This document shows, piece after piece, positions 20,123-30,623 of a DNA stretch of 64,000 nt. This stretch comes from Erwinia persicina (lineage in GTDB: Bacteria; Pseudomonadota; Gammaproteobacteria; Enterobacterales; Enterobacteriaceae), in assembly GCF_014838825.1 (NCBI RefSeq), contig NZ_JACYMO010000001.1, positions 186,001-250,000 on the forward strand. The letters are read 5' to 3'. A model generated the notes under the pieces. The model was given only the letters and a program-made list of their open reading frames with translations. It did no database searches and had not been told where the DNA came from. The position numbers and the translations under genes are program-made. Within the stretch, counting starts at the first letter, position 1, and every line of letters begins with the position of its first letter.

Positions 20123-20779
20123 TCAGTGCATTTCTACTGACTGCACGCCTTTGATTTCCAGCAGCACATCATAGAGCTGATGCGGTTCACGCTTTCGTGA
20201 CAGTGTCACATCTACCATCATTTCACACAATCCACTTTCGGCATCCCGGTTGACCACCGAAACCTGGCCTGTCCGCACCTGCTGGTGCTGTAATGCCATC
20301 AGGACCAGCGGCACGCTCTTCGCCTTCAGGTGAAAAATCAGCGTATGGTGGCGGCCAATCAGCCAGTAGCTGATGCGACGAAACGTTTCCAGCACCAGCA
20401 GCGCCAGCAGCGTGCCGTAAATGCCAATCTCATACATGCCGCTGCCAATGACCAGGCCGATGGCGGCGGTGACCCACAGCCCGGCAGCGGTCGTCAGTCC
20501 TTTAACTACCTGTTTCTGAATGATAATCGTCCCGGCCCCGAGAAACCCCATACCGCTGACCACCTGAGCCGCGATTCGGCTGGGATCCAGACCCACGTGA
20601 TCGCGGGCCAGAATGTCGTCGAAGCCATACTTTGAGACAATCATAAACATCGCGCTGCCAATGCCGACCAGAATGTGGGTTCGCAGCCCGGCCTCTTTAG
20701 CCCGCAGCTGGCGCTCAAGCCCGATCAGGCCACCCAGCGCCCCCGCCAGCGCAATGCGTAATAACAAATCGACAATCAT
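20123..20779 (-). CDS. MgtC/SapB family inner-membrane protein
   Basis: 218 residues. An N-terminal domain with four or five membrane segments carries the MgtC family hallmarks (GGLIGLERQLRAKEAGLRTHILVGIGSA and GMGFLGAGTIIIQ); the C-terminal third is an ACT-like soluble domain. Family members include Salmonella MgtC, which inhibits F-type ATP synthase and lowers phosphate uptake, and housekeeping proteins such as YhiD. No mgtB neighbour or Mg-sensing leader is seen. I choose the ATG at 20779 because GAGGGG lies about six bases upstream. Confidence 0.85.
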   Translation of the reverse strand: MIVDLLLRIALAGALGGLIGLERQLRAKEAGLRTHILVGIGSAMFMIVSKYGFDDILARDHVGLDPSRIAAQVVSGMGFLGAGTIIIQKQVVKGLTTAAGLWVTAAIGLVIGSGMYEIGIYGTLLALLVLETFRRISYWLIGRHHTLIFHLKAKSVPLVLMALQHQQVRTGQVSVVNRDAESGLCEMMVDVTLSRKREPHQLYDVLLEIKGVQSVEMH

Positions 20780-20960
20780 AAAACGGCCCCTCACCGCGCC
20801 ATTCACTTAACTCAAACAGCTAGTTATAAAATAAGACGGCAGGCTATTGATATTTAGTTGAAGATCATTTTGTAAAAATACGTGACAACTATCGACCTGA
20901 CAGGGAACGTAGCATATGCTGGCCTTCGCATTTCAGCGCACGTTACCCGGAGTTTACCAG

Positions 20961-21233
20961 ATGAAAGCAGCGACATTTTTGCTGGCGGCAGCCGCTTTAT
21001 TACTCTCAGCCTGTAGCAGCGACAGTGATAATGAACCGCCTCAGCAGGCGACAGCGGCCCACGTGCCGTCCCGGGTGGTGATGGCTGACCTGGCAGAGAG
21101 CGCCTGCTCAAACGCTGGCGGTACGCTGGCGCTGTCCCGCCAGCTGGACGGCAGTTCAGTGGGAATGTGTCAGATGGCGAACGGACGTCGTTGCGGTGAA
21201 ACTGCGCTGATGAACGGCAGCTGCGCGCGCTGA
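20961..21233 (+). CDS. DUF333-type small lipoprotein
   Basis: 90 residues. Lipoprotein signal with lipobox LLSAC (Cys18), followed by a Ser/Asp linker and a short domain with four cysteines (ACSNAGGTL ... MCQMANGRRCGE ... GSCAR). The C-x(4)-GGTL start recalls DUF333 proteins such as E. coli YoaF. Ser at +2 after the lipid cysteine predicts outer-membrane sorting. ATG 20961 follows CGGAG; an in-frame start at 20916 would place the signal peptide internally. Confidence 0.75.
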   Translation: MKAATFLLAAAALLLSACSSDSDNEPPQQATAAHVPSRVVMADLAESACSNAGGTLALSRQLDGSSVGMCQMANGRRCGETALMNGSCAR

Positions 21234-21276
21234 GTGAGTTAACGTAGTCAGTCAGGGCCCAGGTACCGCTGCGGGA

Positions 21277-21299
21277 GCCGACCGTTTTTACCGGTCGGC
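21277..21299. terminator. Hairpin between the lipoprotein gene and ldhA (convergent)
   Basis: GCCGACCG and CGGTCGGC form a perfect 8-bp stem around a T-rich loop; no U-tract follows. It lies between two convergent genes. Confidence 0.35.
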
Positions 21300-21347
21300 A
21301 CGCGATGCTCAGCTGAGTGTTCCGTCTTTATCTACAGGCACCGGGGA

Positions 21348-22343
21348 TTAACCGGCATTCAGCACGTTATCGCAGGGTTCGCCTTTTTCCAGCAGACGCA
21401 GGTTTTCCAGGGTAGTCTGCGAAATACTGGTCAGGGCTTCTGCCGTCAGAAAGGCCTGATGCCCGGTAAACAGCACGTTATGGCAGGCAGACAGGCGGCG
21501 GAAAATATCATCCTGGATCACATCGTTAGACTTATCCTCAAAGAATAAATCACGCTCATTTTCGTAGACGTCCATCCCCAGGGAGCCAATTTTCTGCTGC
21601 TTCAGCGCGTCTATTGCCGCCTGGGAATCAATCAGGGCACCCCGGCTGGTGTTGATCACCATTACGCCATCTTTCATCTGGGCAAATGCCGCGCTGTTCA
21701 GCAGGTGATGGTTCTCGTCGGTCAGCGGACAGTGCAGGGTGATAACATCGGACTGGCTGAACAGGGTTTTGATATCAACGTACTCTGCGCCCAGCTCCAG
21801 CGCCTGTGGGCTGGGGTAGGGATCAAAGGCCAGCAGCTTCATGCCAAAACCTTTCAGAATACGCATTGTAGCAATGCCGATTTTCCCGGTGCCGATGACC
21901 CCGGCGGTGCGGCCGTGCATATTGAAACCAATCAGGCCTTCGAGGGAAAAGTTCGCATCGCGGGTGCGCTGATAGGCACGGTGAATACGCCGGTTCAGGG
22001 TCATCATCATCCCCACCGTATGTTCAGCCACCGCCTCAGGTGAGTATGCCGGTACCCTGACCACCTGGATACCCAGTTCACGCGCGGCATCAAGATCGAC
22101 GTTATTGAACCCGGCGCAGCGCAGGGCGATAAACTTGATGCCCAGCTCAGCCAGCTCTTCCAGCACGGCACGGCTGCCGTCATCGTTAACGAAAATACAG
22201 ACGCCATCGCAGCCCACGGCGTTTTTCGCCGTATGTTCGCTCAGCAGGAAGTCGAAAAACGCCAGTTCAAACCCGTAGTCTTCATTGACCTGTGTGAGGT
22301 ATTTCCGGTCATACTGCTTAGTGCTATATACCGCAAGTTTCAT
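21348..22343 (-). CDS. ldhA: Fermentative D-lactate dehydrogenase
   Basis: 331 residues (E. coli 329). Reduces pyruvate to D-lactate with NADH during fermentation. The NAD-binding VIGTGKIG motif, the catalytic Arg (NTSRGALIDS), Glu (DVYENE) and His (FTGHQAF) are all present. The ATG at 22343 follows AAGGAAAA. As in E. coli it lies next to ydbH, divergently. Confidence 0.96.
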   Translation of the reverse strand: MKLAVYSTKQYDRKYLTQVNEDYGFELAFFDFLLSEHTAKNAVGCDGVCIFVNDDGSRAVLEELAELGIKFIALRCAGFNNVDLDAARELGIQVVRVPAYSPEAVAEHTVGMMMTLNRRIHRAYQRTRDANFSLEGLIGFNMHGRTAGVIGTGKIGIATMRILKGFGMKLLAFDPYPSPQALELGAEYVDIKTLFSQSDVITLHCPLTDENHHLLNSAAFAQMKDGVMVINTSRGALIDSQAAIDALKQQKIGSLGMDVYENERDLFFEDKSNDVIQDDIFRRLSACHNVLFTGHQAFLTAEALTSISQTTLENLRLLEKGEPCDNVLNAG

Positions 22344-22525
22344 CGCCGTTTTCCTTTAGCCGTGCGTAAGTAATACAGCAGTGTAACAAGTTATCGGCAT
22401 TACGGCAGGGGCCGGTGCAGTTAGCTGATGTAAAAAACAGCGAATCACTTGATTAATGGCGAAAAACTTCACCCTGCTGGCTTTCCATGCCATCATTCAC
22501 AGGATAATCACGGAGTGAAAAGGAT

Positions 22526-25165
22526 ATGGCAGCCATGAACCGGGGCTGGAAAATTACGCTTGCGGTACTGATCGTCGCAGCCCTGCTGCTGACCGGTACT
22601 TATCTGACCGTCAGCCAGTGGCTTCCCCGCCTGGCGGGCATCTGGCTGCCTGTCAATACCACCATCTCCCTTGACGGTAATCCCCGCTGGCACCAGGGTG
22701 CGCTGCACCTGCCGGGTATCCATTACTACGCCGGCGACTGTGAACTGGCCGATGTGCAGGGTGTGGCGCTCGGTTATCACCAGGGTCGCTGGCAGCTTGC
22801 CGTTGATACGGCGACCATCCGCTCGGTCTGTGCCAGCGCGCTGGCGGCCGCAGACGATGACAGCGCACCGCGTACGCTGGCGCAGTGGCAGCAGTTGTTA
22901 CCTGCCGCCAGTGTTACCGTCGGGCAGTTAAGCATTGACCCGTGGCAGACCTGGGCCGGTCAGCTCCAGCTGGAACTGGATCCCCGCCGGCAGCACCTGC
23001 ATTATCAGGGCAAAAATCTGTCGCTGGATGCCGAACTTAACGGCCAGCAGCTGGCGCTGAACACCCTGACCCTGCAGGCTCCGGGTGTCCCTGAGCCCGT
23101 CAGACTGAGCGGAACGCTGACCCTGCCCGCGATCCCCGATGGCGTGCCGGAAAACGGGTCGCTGGAGGGCGATCTGGCGCTGGCCGCCGTGCCGGACCCG
23201 TTGCATCTGACGTTAAGCTGGCAGCAGCAGCAGGGATTGCTGGTGGTGACGGCCAGCAAACAGCCTGAGCCGCTGCTGATCCTGCCCTGGTTTATTAACC
23301 AGGAAAGCATTTCGGTCCGCGAGGGGCGATGGAACTGGCCCTGGGCCGGACAGCCGCTCTCCGGCGGTTTCGCCTTCACTGCCGATGGCTGGACGCAGGG
23401 GCTGGCGGCAACGAAAGTGGCGGGGCGCGTCAACATGCTGACTCAGGGTCGTGGCGGCAAAGGCAACGTGGTGCTTACCCTTGGCCCCGGTCGTCTGGAC
23501 TGGGTCAACAGCCAGCTGCCGTTTCGCCTGACTGGGGAGAGCAAGCTGGACCGACTGCAATTTTTTGCCGGGCTGCCCGGGGATCTTCATGGGCCGCTGC
23601 TCGACCCGCAGGTGCTGATGCGGCCGGGTGCGCTACTGCGTATGAAAGGGCGGCTGCTGTCCACGCTGGAGGTGGATGAGGCACGCTGGCCACTGGCGGG
23701 CGTCTCGATCTCCTCGGCCGGGATCGAGGGCCGCCTGCAGGCTATTCTCAGCGCTCATGATGCAGAAACGGGACGTTTTCGCCTGCATCTGGACGGACGT
23801 GCCACGGCGTTCTGGCCGGACAAAGGCCAGTGGTTGTGGCGTTACTGGGGTGATGGCTATCTGATGCCACTGGCGGCCAGGTGGGATGTCAAAGGCCACG
23901 GGCGCTGGCAGGACCGGTTAATCGAACTCTCGTCACTGTCCACCGGCTTCGATCGGCTGGCTTACGGTAGCGTCACCATGTCTGCCCCCAGGCTGTCGCT
24001 GGACACGCCGATTCGCTGGCAGCGAGATCCGGGTGCGCCCTCCTTTAACGGGCAGCTTAACCTGAAAGCGAAAGATACCCGCTTTGGCGGTGGAGGTTAC
24101 CTGCCTCCCTCGACGCTGAAGCTGGTGGTGAAGGGGCGCGATCCCGCGTGGTTCCTGTTCCGCGGGAGCCTGCAGGCACAAAGAATCGGCCCGGTTCAGG
24201 TAGGCGGCCGCTGGGATGGCGACCGCTTGCGCGGCCAGATGTGGTGGCCGGAGCAGCCGTTGACGGTATTTCAGCCGCTGATCAGCCCTGACCTCAAGCT
24301 GGCTATTCAGGGAGGGACGCTGAAAGCGCAGGTGGCTTTCTCTGCGGCCAGCGATCAGGGCCTGCAGGCGGGCGGTCACTGGCTGGTCAGTGACGGTAGC
24401 GCACTGTTGCCTGGCAATGAATTTGACGGTGTCGATTTCTCATTACCTTTCCGTCTTGAAGATCACCGCTGGTATTTTGGTGCCCGTGGCCCGGTATCGC
24501 TGCGTATCCGGGAGATCAAAAACCAGTTTGCCATGCAGAATATCGCGGCAGACCTGCAGGGCTGGTATCCCTGGAGTGCGCGTTATCCGCTTACCTTGAG
24601 CGACGTCAGTCTCGATCTGTTAGGGGGAAAACTCAGCCTTGCCAGCCTGCAGATGCCGCAGACGCAGGCCGCGACGATAAAGGTCAGCCACCTCAGCTTA
24701 TCGGAGCTTGTCACCGCCATGAAAATCAAACAGGTGGCGATGTCCGGACATATTAACGGTGCGCTGCCGCTGTGGCTGAACAACGCCCACTGGCTGATTA
24801 AGGACGGTTGGGTGGCCAATAGCGGGCCGCTGACCGTACGCATGGATAAAGACATGGCTGATACGATCAGCAGCAATAACATGGCCGCCGGGATGGCGAT
24901 TGACTGGCTGCGTTACATGGAAATATCGCGCAGCTGGGCGACCCTGGATCTTGATAACCTTGGCGTGATGAACATGGCCGCTAAAGTGGATGGCACCAGC
25001 CGTTTCAGTAACAGAAATCAGCGGGTATCGCTCAATTATACGCAGCAGGAAAACCTGTTCCAGCTCTGGCGGAGCCTGCGCTTTGGCGATAACCTGCAAT
25101 CCTGGGTGGAACAGAACGCCACCCTGCCGTCGCAAAAGGAAACCAGTGATGAAAGCCCTGACTAA
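22526..25165 (+). CDS. ydbH: YdbH, AsmA-like intermembrane lipid-transport protein
   Basis: 879 residues, the same length as E. coli YdbH and collinear with it. One N-terminal membrane anchor (about 8-28), then a very long periplasmic beta-rich region. E. coli YdbH, TamB and YhdP are partly redundant bridges that carry phospholipid to the outer membrane, and YdbH works with YnbE. Two starts are possible: 22526 (CGGAG ten bases upstream) and 22535 (AAAGGA ten bases upstream). The stop overlaps the start of ynbE. Confidence 0.94.
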   Translation: MAAMNRGWKITLAVLIVAALLLTGTYLTVSQWLPRLAGIWLPVNTTISLDGNPRWHQGALHLPGIHYYAGDCELADVQGVALGYHQGRWQLAVDTATIRSVCASALAAADDDSAPRTLAQWQQLLPAASVTVGQLSIDPWQTWAGQLQLELDPRRQHLHYQGKNLSLDAELNGQQLALNTLTLQAPGVPEPVRLSGTLTLPAIPDGVPENGSLEGDLALAAVPDPLHLTLSWQQQQGLLVVTASKQPEPLLILPWFINQESISVREGRWNWPWAGQPLSGGFAFTADGWTQGLAATKVAGRVNMLTQGRGGKGNVVLTLGPGRLDWVNSQLPFRLTGESKLDRLQFFAGLPGDLHGPLLDPQVLMRPGALLRMKGRLLSTLEVDEARWPLAGVSISSAGIEGRLQAILSAHDAETGRFRLHLDGRATAFWPDKGQWLWRYWGDGYLMPLAARWDVKGHGRWQDRLIELSSLSTGFDRLAYGSVTMSAPRLSLDTPIRWQRDPGAPSFNGQLNLKAKDTRFGGGGYLPPSTLKLVVKGRDPAWFLFRGSLQAQRIGPVQVGGRWDGDRLRGQMWWPEQPLTVFQPLISPDLKLAIQGGTLKAQVAFSAASDQGLQAGGHWLVSDGSALLPGNEFDGVDFSLPFRLEDHRWYFGARGPVSLRIREIKNQFAMQNIAADLQGWYPWSARYPLTLSDVSLDLLGGKLSLASLQMPQTQAATIKVSHLSLSELVTAMKIKQVAMSGHINGALPLWLNNAHWLIKDGWVANSGPLTVRMDKDMADTISSNNMAAGMAIDWLRYMEISRSWATLDLDNLGVMNMAAKVDGTSRFSNRNQRVSLNYTQQENLFQLWRSLRFGDNLQSWVEQNATLPSQKETSDESPD

Positions 25166-25340
25166 CCTGTGGATCGCCAGCGGTACGATCCTGCTCTGCG
25201 GGTGCATCCCCCGCATTGAGTTGGCCGCGCCGAAAGAACCGATCACCATCAATATGAATGTCAAAATTGAGCATGAAATTCATATCAAGGTGGATAAGGA
25301 CGTGGAAGCCTTGTTAAAAAACCAGAGCGGGCTGTTCTGA
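25149..25340 (+). CDS. ynbE: YnbE outer-membrane lipoprotein
   Basis: 63 residues. Lipobox LLCGC (Cys19) and the family core PRIELAAPKEPITINMNVKIEH match E. coli YnbE. In E. coli it pairs with YdbH and extends the lipid bridge to the outer membrane. It overlaps the ydbH 3' end by 17 bases, so translation is probably coupled. Confidence 0.93.
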   Translation: MKALTNLWIASGTILLCGCIPRIELAAPKEPITINMNVKIEHEIHIKVDKDVEALLKNQSGLF

Positions 25341-25353
25341 GGAGAGTGCCAAA

Positions 25354-25677
25354 ATGAAACGATTTTACTGCGGCGTACTGCTGAGTTGTCTGCTGATGTC
25401 GCCAGCGGCGATGGCCCTGACGCTCGATCAGGCGCGTGAGCAGGGGCGGGTAGGGGAAACGCTAAATGGCTATATTGCCGCCGTACAACAGGATGCGGAA
25501 ACCCTGACGCTGGTGAAGCAAATTAACCAAGGGCGAGAGCATCAGTATCAACGTCTGGCGCAGCAGAATAATCTCACCACGCGTGAAGTGGCCGGTATTG
25601 CGGGTAAAAAGCTGATAGAGCGGGCGAAAAGTGGGGAGTATGTTCGCGGAATTAACGGTCAGTGGTTACAGAAGTAG
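25354..25677 (+). CDS. ydbL: YdbL periplasmic protein (DUF1318)
   Basis: 107 residues with a cleavable signal peptide ending ...SPAAMA, followed by the conserved LTLDQAREQGRVGET segment. Third gene of ydbH-ynbE-ydbL, 13 bases after ynbE, with a GAGGAG ribosome site. In E. coli it is proposed to assist the YdbH-YnbE bridge. Confidence 0.92.
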   Translation: MKRFYCGVLLSCLLMSPAAMALTLDQAREQGRVGETLNGYIAAVQQDAETLTLVKQINQGREHQYQRLAQQNNLTTREVAGIAGKKLIERAKSGEYVRGINGQWLQK

Positions 25678-25703
25678 CGGTGGCACTGACACAGTGCCAC
25701 CGC
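25677..25703. terminator. First of two tandem hairpins between ydbL and azoR
   Basis: GCGGTGGCACTG and CAGTGCCACCGC pair perfectly over 12 bases with a three-base loop. The stem begins at the last base of the ydbL stop codon and lacks a T-run. Confidence 0.5.
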
Positions 25704-25704
25704 G

Positions 25705-25731
25705 CAGGTTGAGGAGGGTAAGCTCAACCTG
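25705..25731. terminator. Second tandem hairpin between ydbL and azoR
   Basis: CAGGTTGAG and CTCAACCTG, a perfect 9-bp stem with the purine-rich loop GAGGGTAAG, one base after the first hairpin. Together they form a two-stem element between convergent genes. Confidence 0.5.
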
Positions 25732-25742
25732 GTCGAACGCTA

Positions 25743-26387
<645 letters not shown>

Positions 26388-26584
26388 TCAATGCCTGACA
26401 CTCTACGGATAAATGCCGGACAGTGTAAGTGCGAGTTTTCGATATCAATGTTCGAAAATATTGAATAAGACGAAGGGGGCGGATAAAACGCTAAGTCGCT
26501 GTCTGTGCTACACTACGCAAAATTCTGACCCCCTGTTTAATCCATGTTGCCCGTATTAACGGCGACAAAGCGAGTTTTACTACC

Positions 26585-29500
26585 ATGTCTGACATGCCAC
26601 ATTCTGCCCTGACGCCGCTCTTTACCCGGCTGGACACGCTGATGCTGCGCGACCGCCAGCGTCTGCAGCGTCGCCTGCACGGGGCGAAAAAAATAAAAAA
26701 TCCCGCATCCCTCCAGGCGCTGATCGAAACGCTGGAAGGCGATATCGCGGCGGCAGAGCAGCGCATCAGTGCCCGCCGGGCCGCCACGCCGACTATCCGT
26801 TATCCGGAAAATCTGCCTGTCAGCCAGAAGAAGCAGGACATCGCAGAGGCGATACGCGATCACCAGGTGGTGATTGTGGCCGGGGAAACCGGGTCAGGTA
26901 AAACCACACAGCTGCCTAAGATCTGCATGGAGCTGGGGCGGGGTATCCGTGGGTTGATTGGCCATACGCAGCCCCGACGCCTGGCGGCGCGCACCGTCGC
27001 CGACCGAATTGCGGCCGAACTGGAAACTTCCTTAGGCGGCTGCGTCGGCTATAAGGTGCGCTTTAACGATCAGGTGGGGGATACCACCCAGGTTAAACTG
27101 ATGACGGACGGTATCCTGCTGGCGGAAATCCAGCAGGATCGCCTGCTGATGCAGTATGACACCATCATTATCGACGAAGCGCATGAGCGTAGCCTGAACA
27201 TCGACTTTCTGCTGGGATACCTGCGTGAGCTGCTGCCAAAGCGCCCCGACCTGAAGGTGATCATCACCTCCGCGACCATCGATCCGCAGCGTTTTTCACG
27301 CCATTTCCATGATGCTCCGGTCATTGAAGTGTCCGGGCGGACTTATCCGGTCGAAGTGCGCTACCGGCCAGTGGTCGAAGACGTGGAAGATACCGATCGC
27401 GATCAGCTGCAGGCTATTTTCGATGCGGTGGACGAACTGGGCCAGGAAAGCCGTGGCGATATTCTGATCTTTATGAGCGGGGAGCGCGAGATCCGCGATA
27501 CGGCCGATGCGCTGATGAAGCGCGATCTGCCGCATACGGAAGTGCTGCCGCTGTACGCCCGCCTGTCCAACGCCGAGCAGAACCGCGTGTTTCAGTCTCA
27601 CGTCGGGCGGCGCATCGTGCTGGCAACCAACGTGGCGGAAACCTCGCTCACCGTGCCGGGCATTAAATACGTGATTGACCCGGGTACCGCACGTATCAGT
27701 CGCTACAGCTTCCGGACGAAGGTACAGCGGCTGCCGATTGAGCCAATTTCTCAGGCTTCCGCTAACCAGCGTAAAGGCCGCTGCGGCCGTGTGTCAGAGG
27801 GCATCTGTATTCGTCTGTATGACGAGAATGACTTCCTCAACCGGCCGGCGTTTACCGACCCGGAAATTCTGCGAACTAACCTGGCATCGGTGATCTTACA
27901 GATGACCGCCCTGGGGCTGGGTGATATTGCCGCCTTCCCGTTTGTGGAAGCCCCCGACCCGCGTAATATTCAGGATGGCGTACGCCTGCTGGAAGAGCTC
28001 GGGGCCATCACCCTGCGTGAAAATCAGCACTATGAGCTGACGCCATCAGGACGGTCGCTGGCGCAACTGCCGGTTGACCCCCGCCTGGCGAAAATGGTGC
28101 TGGAAGCGCAGAAATATGGCTGTGTGCGCGAGGTGATGATTATTACCGCCGCGCTTTCCATTCAGGATCCGCGCGAACGTCCCGCAGAGAAAAAACAGGC
28201 CTCCGACGAGAAGCATCAGCGCTTTGCGGATAAAGACTCGGATTTTATTGCCTTTGTGAACCTGTGGAATTATGTGCAGGAGCAGCAAAAAGCCCTGTCA
28301 TCCAGCCACTTCCGCCGCTTATGCAAAACAGACTACCTGAACTACCTGCGGGTGCGCGAATGGCAGGATATTTACACCCAGCTGCGCCAGGTGGTGCGGG
28401 AGCTGGGCCTGCCGGTGAACAGCGAACCGGCTGAAATACGGGAGATCCACACGGCGCTGCTGACCGGCTTACTGTCGCATATCGGACAGAAAGATGCCGA
28501 CAAGCAGGAGTTTACTGGCGCACGTAACGCCCGCTTTGCCATTTTCCCGGGGTCGGGCCTGTTCAAAAAGCCCCCGAAGTGGACGATGGTCGCTGAACTG
28601 GTGGAAACCAGCCGCCTGTGGGGACGCATTGCCGCCCGAATTGAACCGGAATGGATCGAACCGGTCGCGCAGCACTTACTCAAGCGCAGCTACAGTGAAC
28701 CCCACTGGGAAAAAGCGCAGGGCGCGGTGATGGCCAGTGAAAAAGTGACGCTTTACGGCCTGCCCATTGTGGCGGCGCGTAAGGTGAACTACGGTCCGAT
28801 CGATCCGATGCTGTCGCGTGAGCTGTTTATTCGCCATGCGCTGGTTGAGGGCGACTGGCAGACGCGTCACGCTTTCTTTAAAGCCAACCTGAAGCTGCGG
28901 GAAGAGGTCGAGGAGCTGGAACACAAGTCCCGCCGTCGCGATATTCTGGTCGATGATGAGACGCTGTTTGCCTTTTACGACCGACGCATCGGCGCGGAGG
29001 TGATCTCGGCCCGGCATTTTGATAACTGGTGGAAAACCGTCAGTCGTGAAGAGCCTGAGCGCCTGAATTTTGCCCGTGAGATGCTGATAAAGCAGGGCGC
29101 GGAGAACGTTAGCAAACTTGATTATCCTAATTTCTGGCATCAGGGGAACCTGAAGCTGCGTCTTAGCTACCAGTTTGAACCGGGGGCGGACGCCGACGGG
29201 GTCACGGTATATGTGCCACTGCCGCTGCTCAACCAGGTGGAAGAAAAAGGTTTTGAATGGCAGATCCCGGGTGTACGCCGTGACCTGGTGATTGCACTGA
29301 TCAAATCGTTGCCGAAGCCGTTACGCCGTAACTTCGTGCCGGCACCCAACTATGCGGATGCGTTTCTCGGCCGCGTCACGCCGCTGGCCCTGCCGCTGCT
29401 GGACGCCCTGGAGCGTGAGTTCCGTCGCATGTCAGGTGTGACGCTGGATCGCGAAGCCTGGCAGTGGGAACAGGTGCCCGATCATCTTAAAATGACCTTC

Positions 29501-30484
29501 CGTATTGTGGATGAAAATAACCGCAGGCTGGCGGAGGGCAAAGATCTCTCCGCGTTAAAACTGCAGCTTAAAGGCAAGGTGCAGGAAACGCTGTCAAAGG
29601 TGGCAGACGACGGGCTGGAGCAGAGTGGGCTGCACATCTGGAGTTTTGGCGACCTGCCGGATCACTTTGAGCAGAAGCGCGGTCATTACAGCGTGAAAGC
29701 CTGGCCCGCCCTGGTGGATGAGAAGGACAGCGTGGCCATTCGCCTGTTCGACACCCAGCATGAACAGCAAAAAGCGATGTGGCGCGGGCAGCGACGCCTG
29801 CTGCTGCTGAACATCCCTTCGCCGATTAAATACCTGCACGAAAAGTTACCCAACAAAGCCAAGCTGGGGCTCTATTTTAACCCCTACGGCAAAGTGCTGG
29901 ATTTGATTGACGACTGTATTGCCTGCGGTGTCGATAAACTGATCGCTGAAGCCGGTGGTCCTTCCTGGCAGGAGCAGGGTTACACGCAGTTGCACGATAA
30001 GGTCCGTGCGGAACTTAACGATACGGTGGTGGAGATTGCCAAAAAGGTCGAGCAGATCCTGACGTCGGTGTTTGCGATTAACAAGCGTCTGAAAGGGCGC
30101 GTGGATATGACCATGGCGCTGGCGCTGTCGGATATCAAAGCGCAGATGAGCGGCCTGGTCTATCGGGGCTTTGTCACTGGTAATGGCTGGAAACGGCTGG
30201 GTGACACGCTGCGTTATCTGCAGGCAATTGAACGCCGGATGGAGAAGCTGGCGGTCGATCCGCACAGCGACCGGGCGCGGATGTTGAAGGTGGAGTCCGT
30301 GCAGCAGGCCTGGACGCAGTGGTTTAACAAGCTGCCGCCAGAGCGTAAGGACGATGAAGAGGTGCAGGACATTCGCTGGATGATTGAAGAGCTGCGCGTC
30401 AGCTTCTTCGCACAGCAGCTGGGGACGCCTTATCCAATCTCAGAAAAACGTATCCTGCAGGCGATGGAACAGGTGACACAGTAA
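26585..30484 (+). CDS. hrpA: ATP-dependent RNA helicase HrpA (DEAH box)
   Basis: 1299 residues (E. coli 1300). GETGSGKTT near residue 100 and IIDEAHERS near 197 are the Walker A and DEAH motifs, followed by SAT and QRKGRCGR (motif VI), the helicase-associated and OB regions, and the long HrpA-specific C-terminal region. E. coli HrpA processes fimbrial mRNA and helps resolve stalled ribosomes. Only a weak ribosome site precedes the ATG. Confidence 0.96.
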   Translation: MSDMPHSALTPLFTRLDTLMLRDRQRLQRRLHGAKKIKNPASLQALIETLEGDIAAAEQRISARRAATPTIRYPENLPVSQKKQDIAEAIRDHQVVIVAGETGSGKTTQLPKICMELGRGIRGLIGHTQPRRLAARTVADRIAAELETSLGGCVGYKVRFNDQVGDTTQVKLMTDGILLAEIQQDRLLMQYDTIIIDEAHERSLNIDFLLGYLRELLPKRPDLKVIITSATIDPQRFSRHFHDAPVIEVSGRTYPVEVRYRPVVEDVEDTDRDQLQAIFDAVDELGQESRGDILIFMSGEREIRDTADALMKRDLPHTEVLPLYARLSNAEQNRVFQSHVGRRIVLATNVAETSLTVPGIKYVIDPGTARISRYSFRTKVQRLPIEPISQASANQRKGRCGRVSEGICIRLYDENDFLNRPAFTDPEILRTNLASVILQMTALGLGDIAAFPFVEAPDPRNIQDGVRLLEELGAITLRENQHYELTPSGRSLAQLPVDPRLAKMVLEAQKYGCVREVMIITAALSIQDPRERPAEKKQASDEKHQRFADKDSDFIAFVNLWNYVQEQQKALSSSHFRRLCKTDYLNYLRVREWQDIYTQLRQVVRELGLPVNSEPAEIREIHTALLTGLLSHIGQKDADKQEFTGARNARFAIFPGSGLFKKPPKWTMVAELVETSRLWGRIAARIEPEWIEPVAQHLLKRSYSEPHWEKAQGAVMASEKVTLYGLPIVAARKVNYGPIDPMLSRELFIRHALVEGDWQTRHAFFKANLKLREEVEELEHKSRRRDILVDDETLFAFYDRRIGAEVISARHFDNWWKTVSREEPERLNFAREMLIKQGAENVSKLDYPNFWHQGNLKLRLSYQFEPGADADGVTVYVPLPLLNQVEEKGFEWQIPGVRRDLVIALIKSLPKPLRRNFVPAPNYADAFLGRVTPLALPLLDALEREFRRMSGVTLDREAWQWEQVPDHLKMTFRIVDENNRRLAEGKDLSALKLQLKGKVQETLSKVADDGLEQSGLHIWSFGDLPDHFEQKRGHYSVKAWPALVDEKDSVAIRLFDTQHEQQKAMWRGQRRLLLLNIPSPIKYLHEKLPNKAKLGLYFNPYGKVLDLIDDCIACGVDKLIAEAGGPSWQEQGYTQLHDKVRAELNDTVVEIAKKVEQILTSVFAINKRLKGRVDMTMALALSDIKAQMSGLVYRGFVTGNGWKRLGDTLRYLQAIERRMEKLAVDPHSDRARMLKVESVQQAWTQWFNKLPPERKDDEEVQDIRWMIEELRVSFFAQQLGTPYPISEKRILQAMEQVTQ

Positions 30485-30487
30485 ATT

Positions 30488-30515
30488 TTGCCTGCCCGGA
30501 CAAACGGGGAGGCAA
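30488..30515. terminator. Hairpin between convergent hrpA and ydgD
   Basis: TTGCCTGCCCG and CGGGGAGGCAA pair at 10 of 11 positions; it starts four bases after the hrpA stop. No U-tract on either strand. Confidence 0.35.
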
Positions 30516-30623
30516 CCTTAACCTGATGTATATCGTGTCATCATTATCTGGCCTGGTCAGCAGCAGGGGATTGTCCGGGCGATATTTTGCCACCAGTGCG
30601 GCCGCAATCGCCTGCGTCTTCTT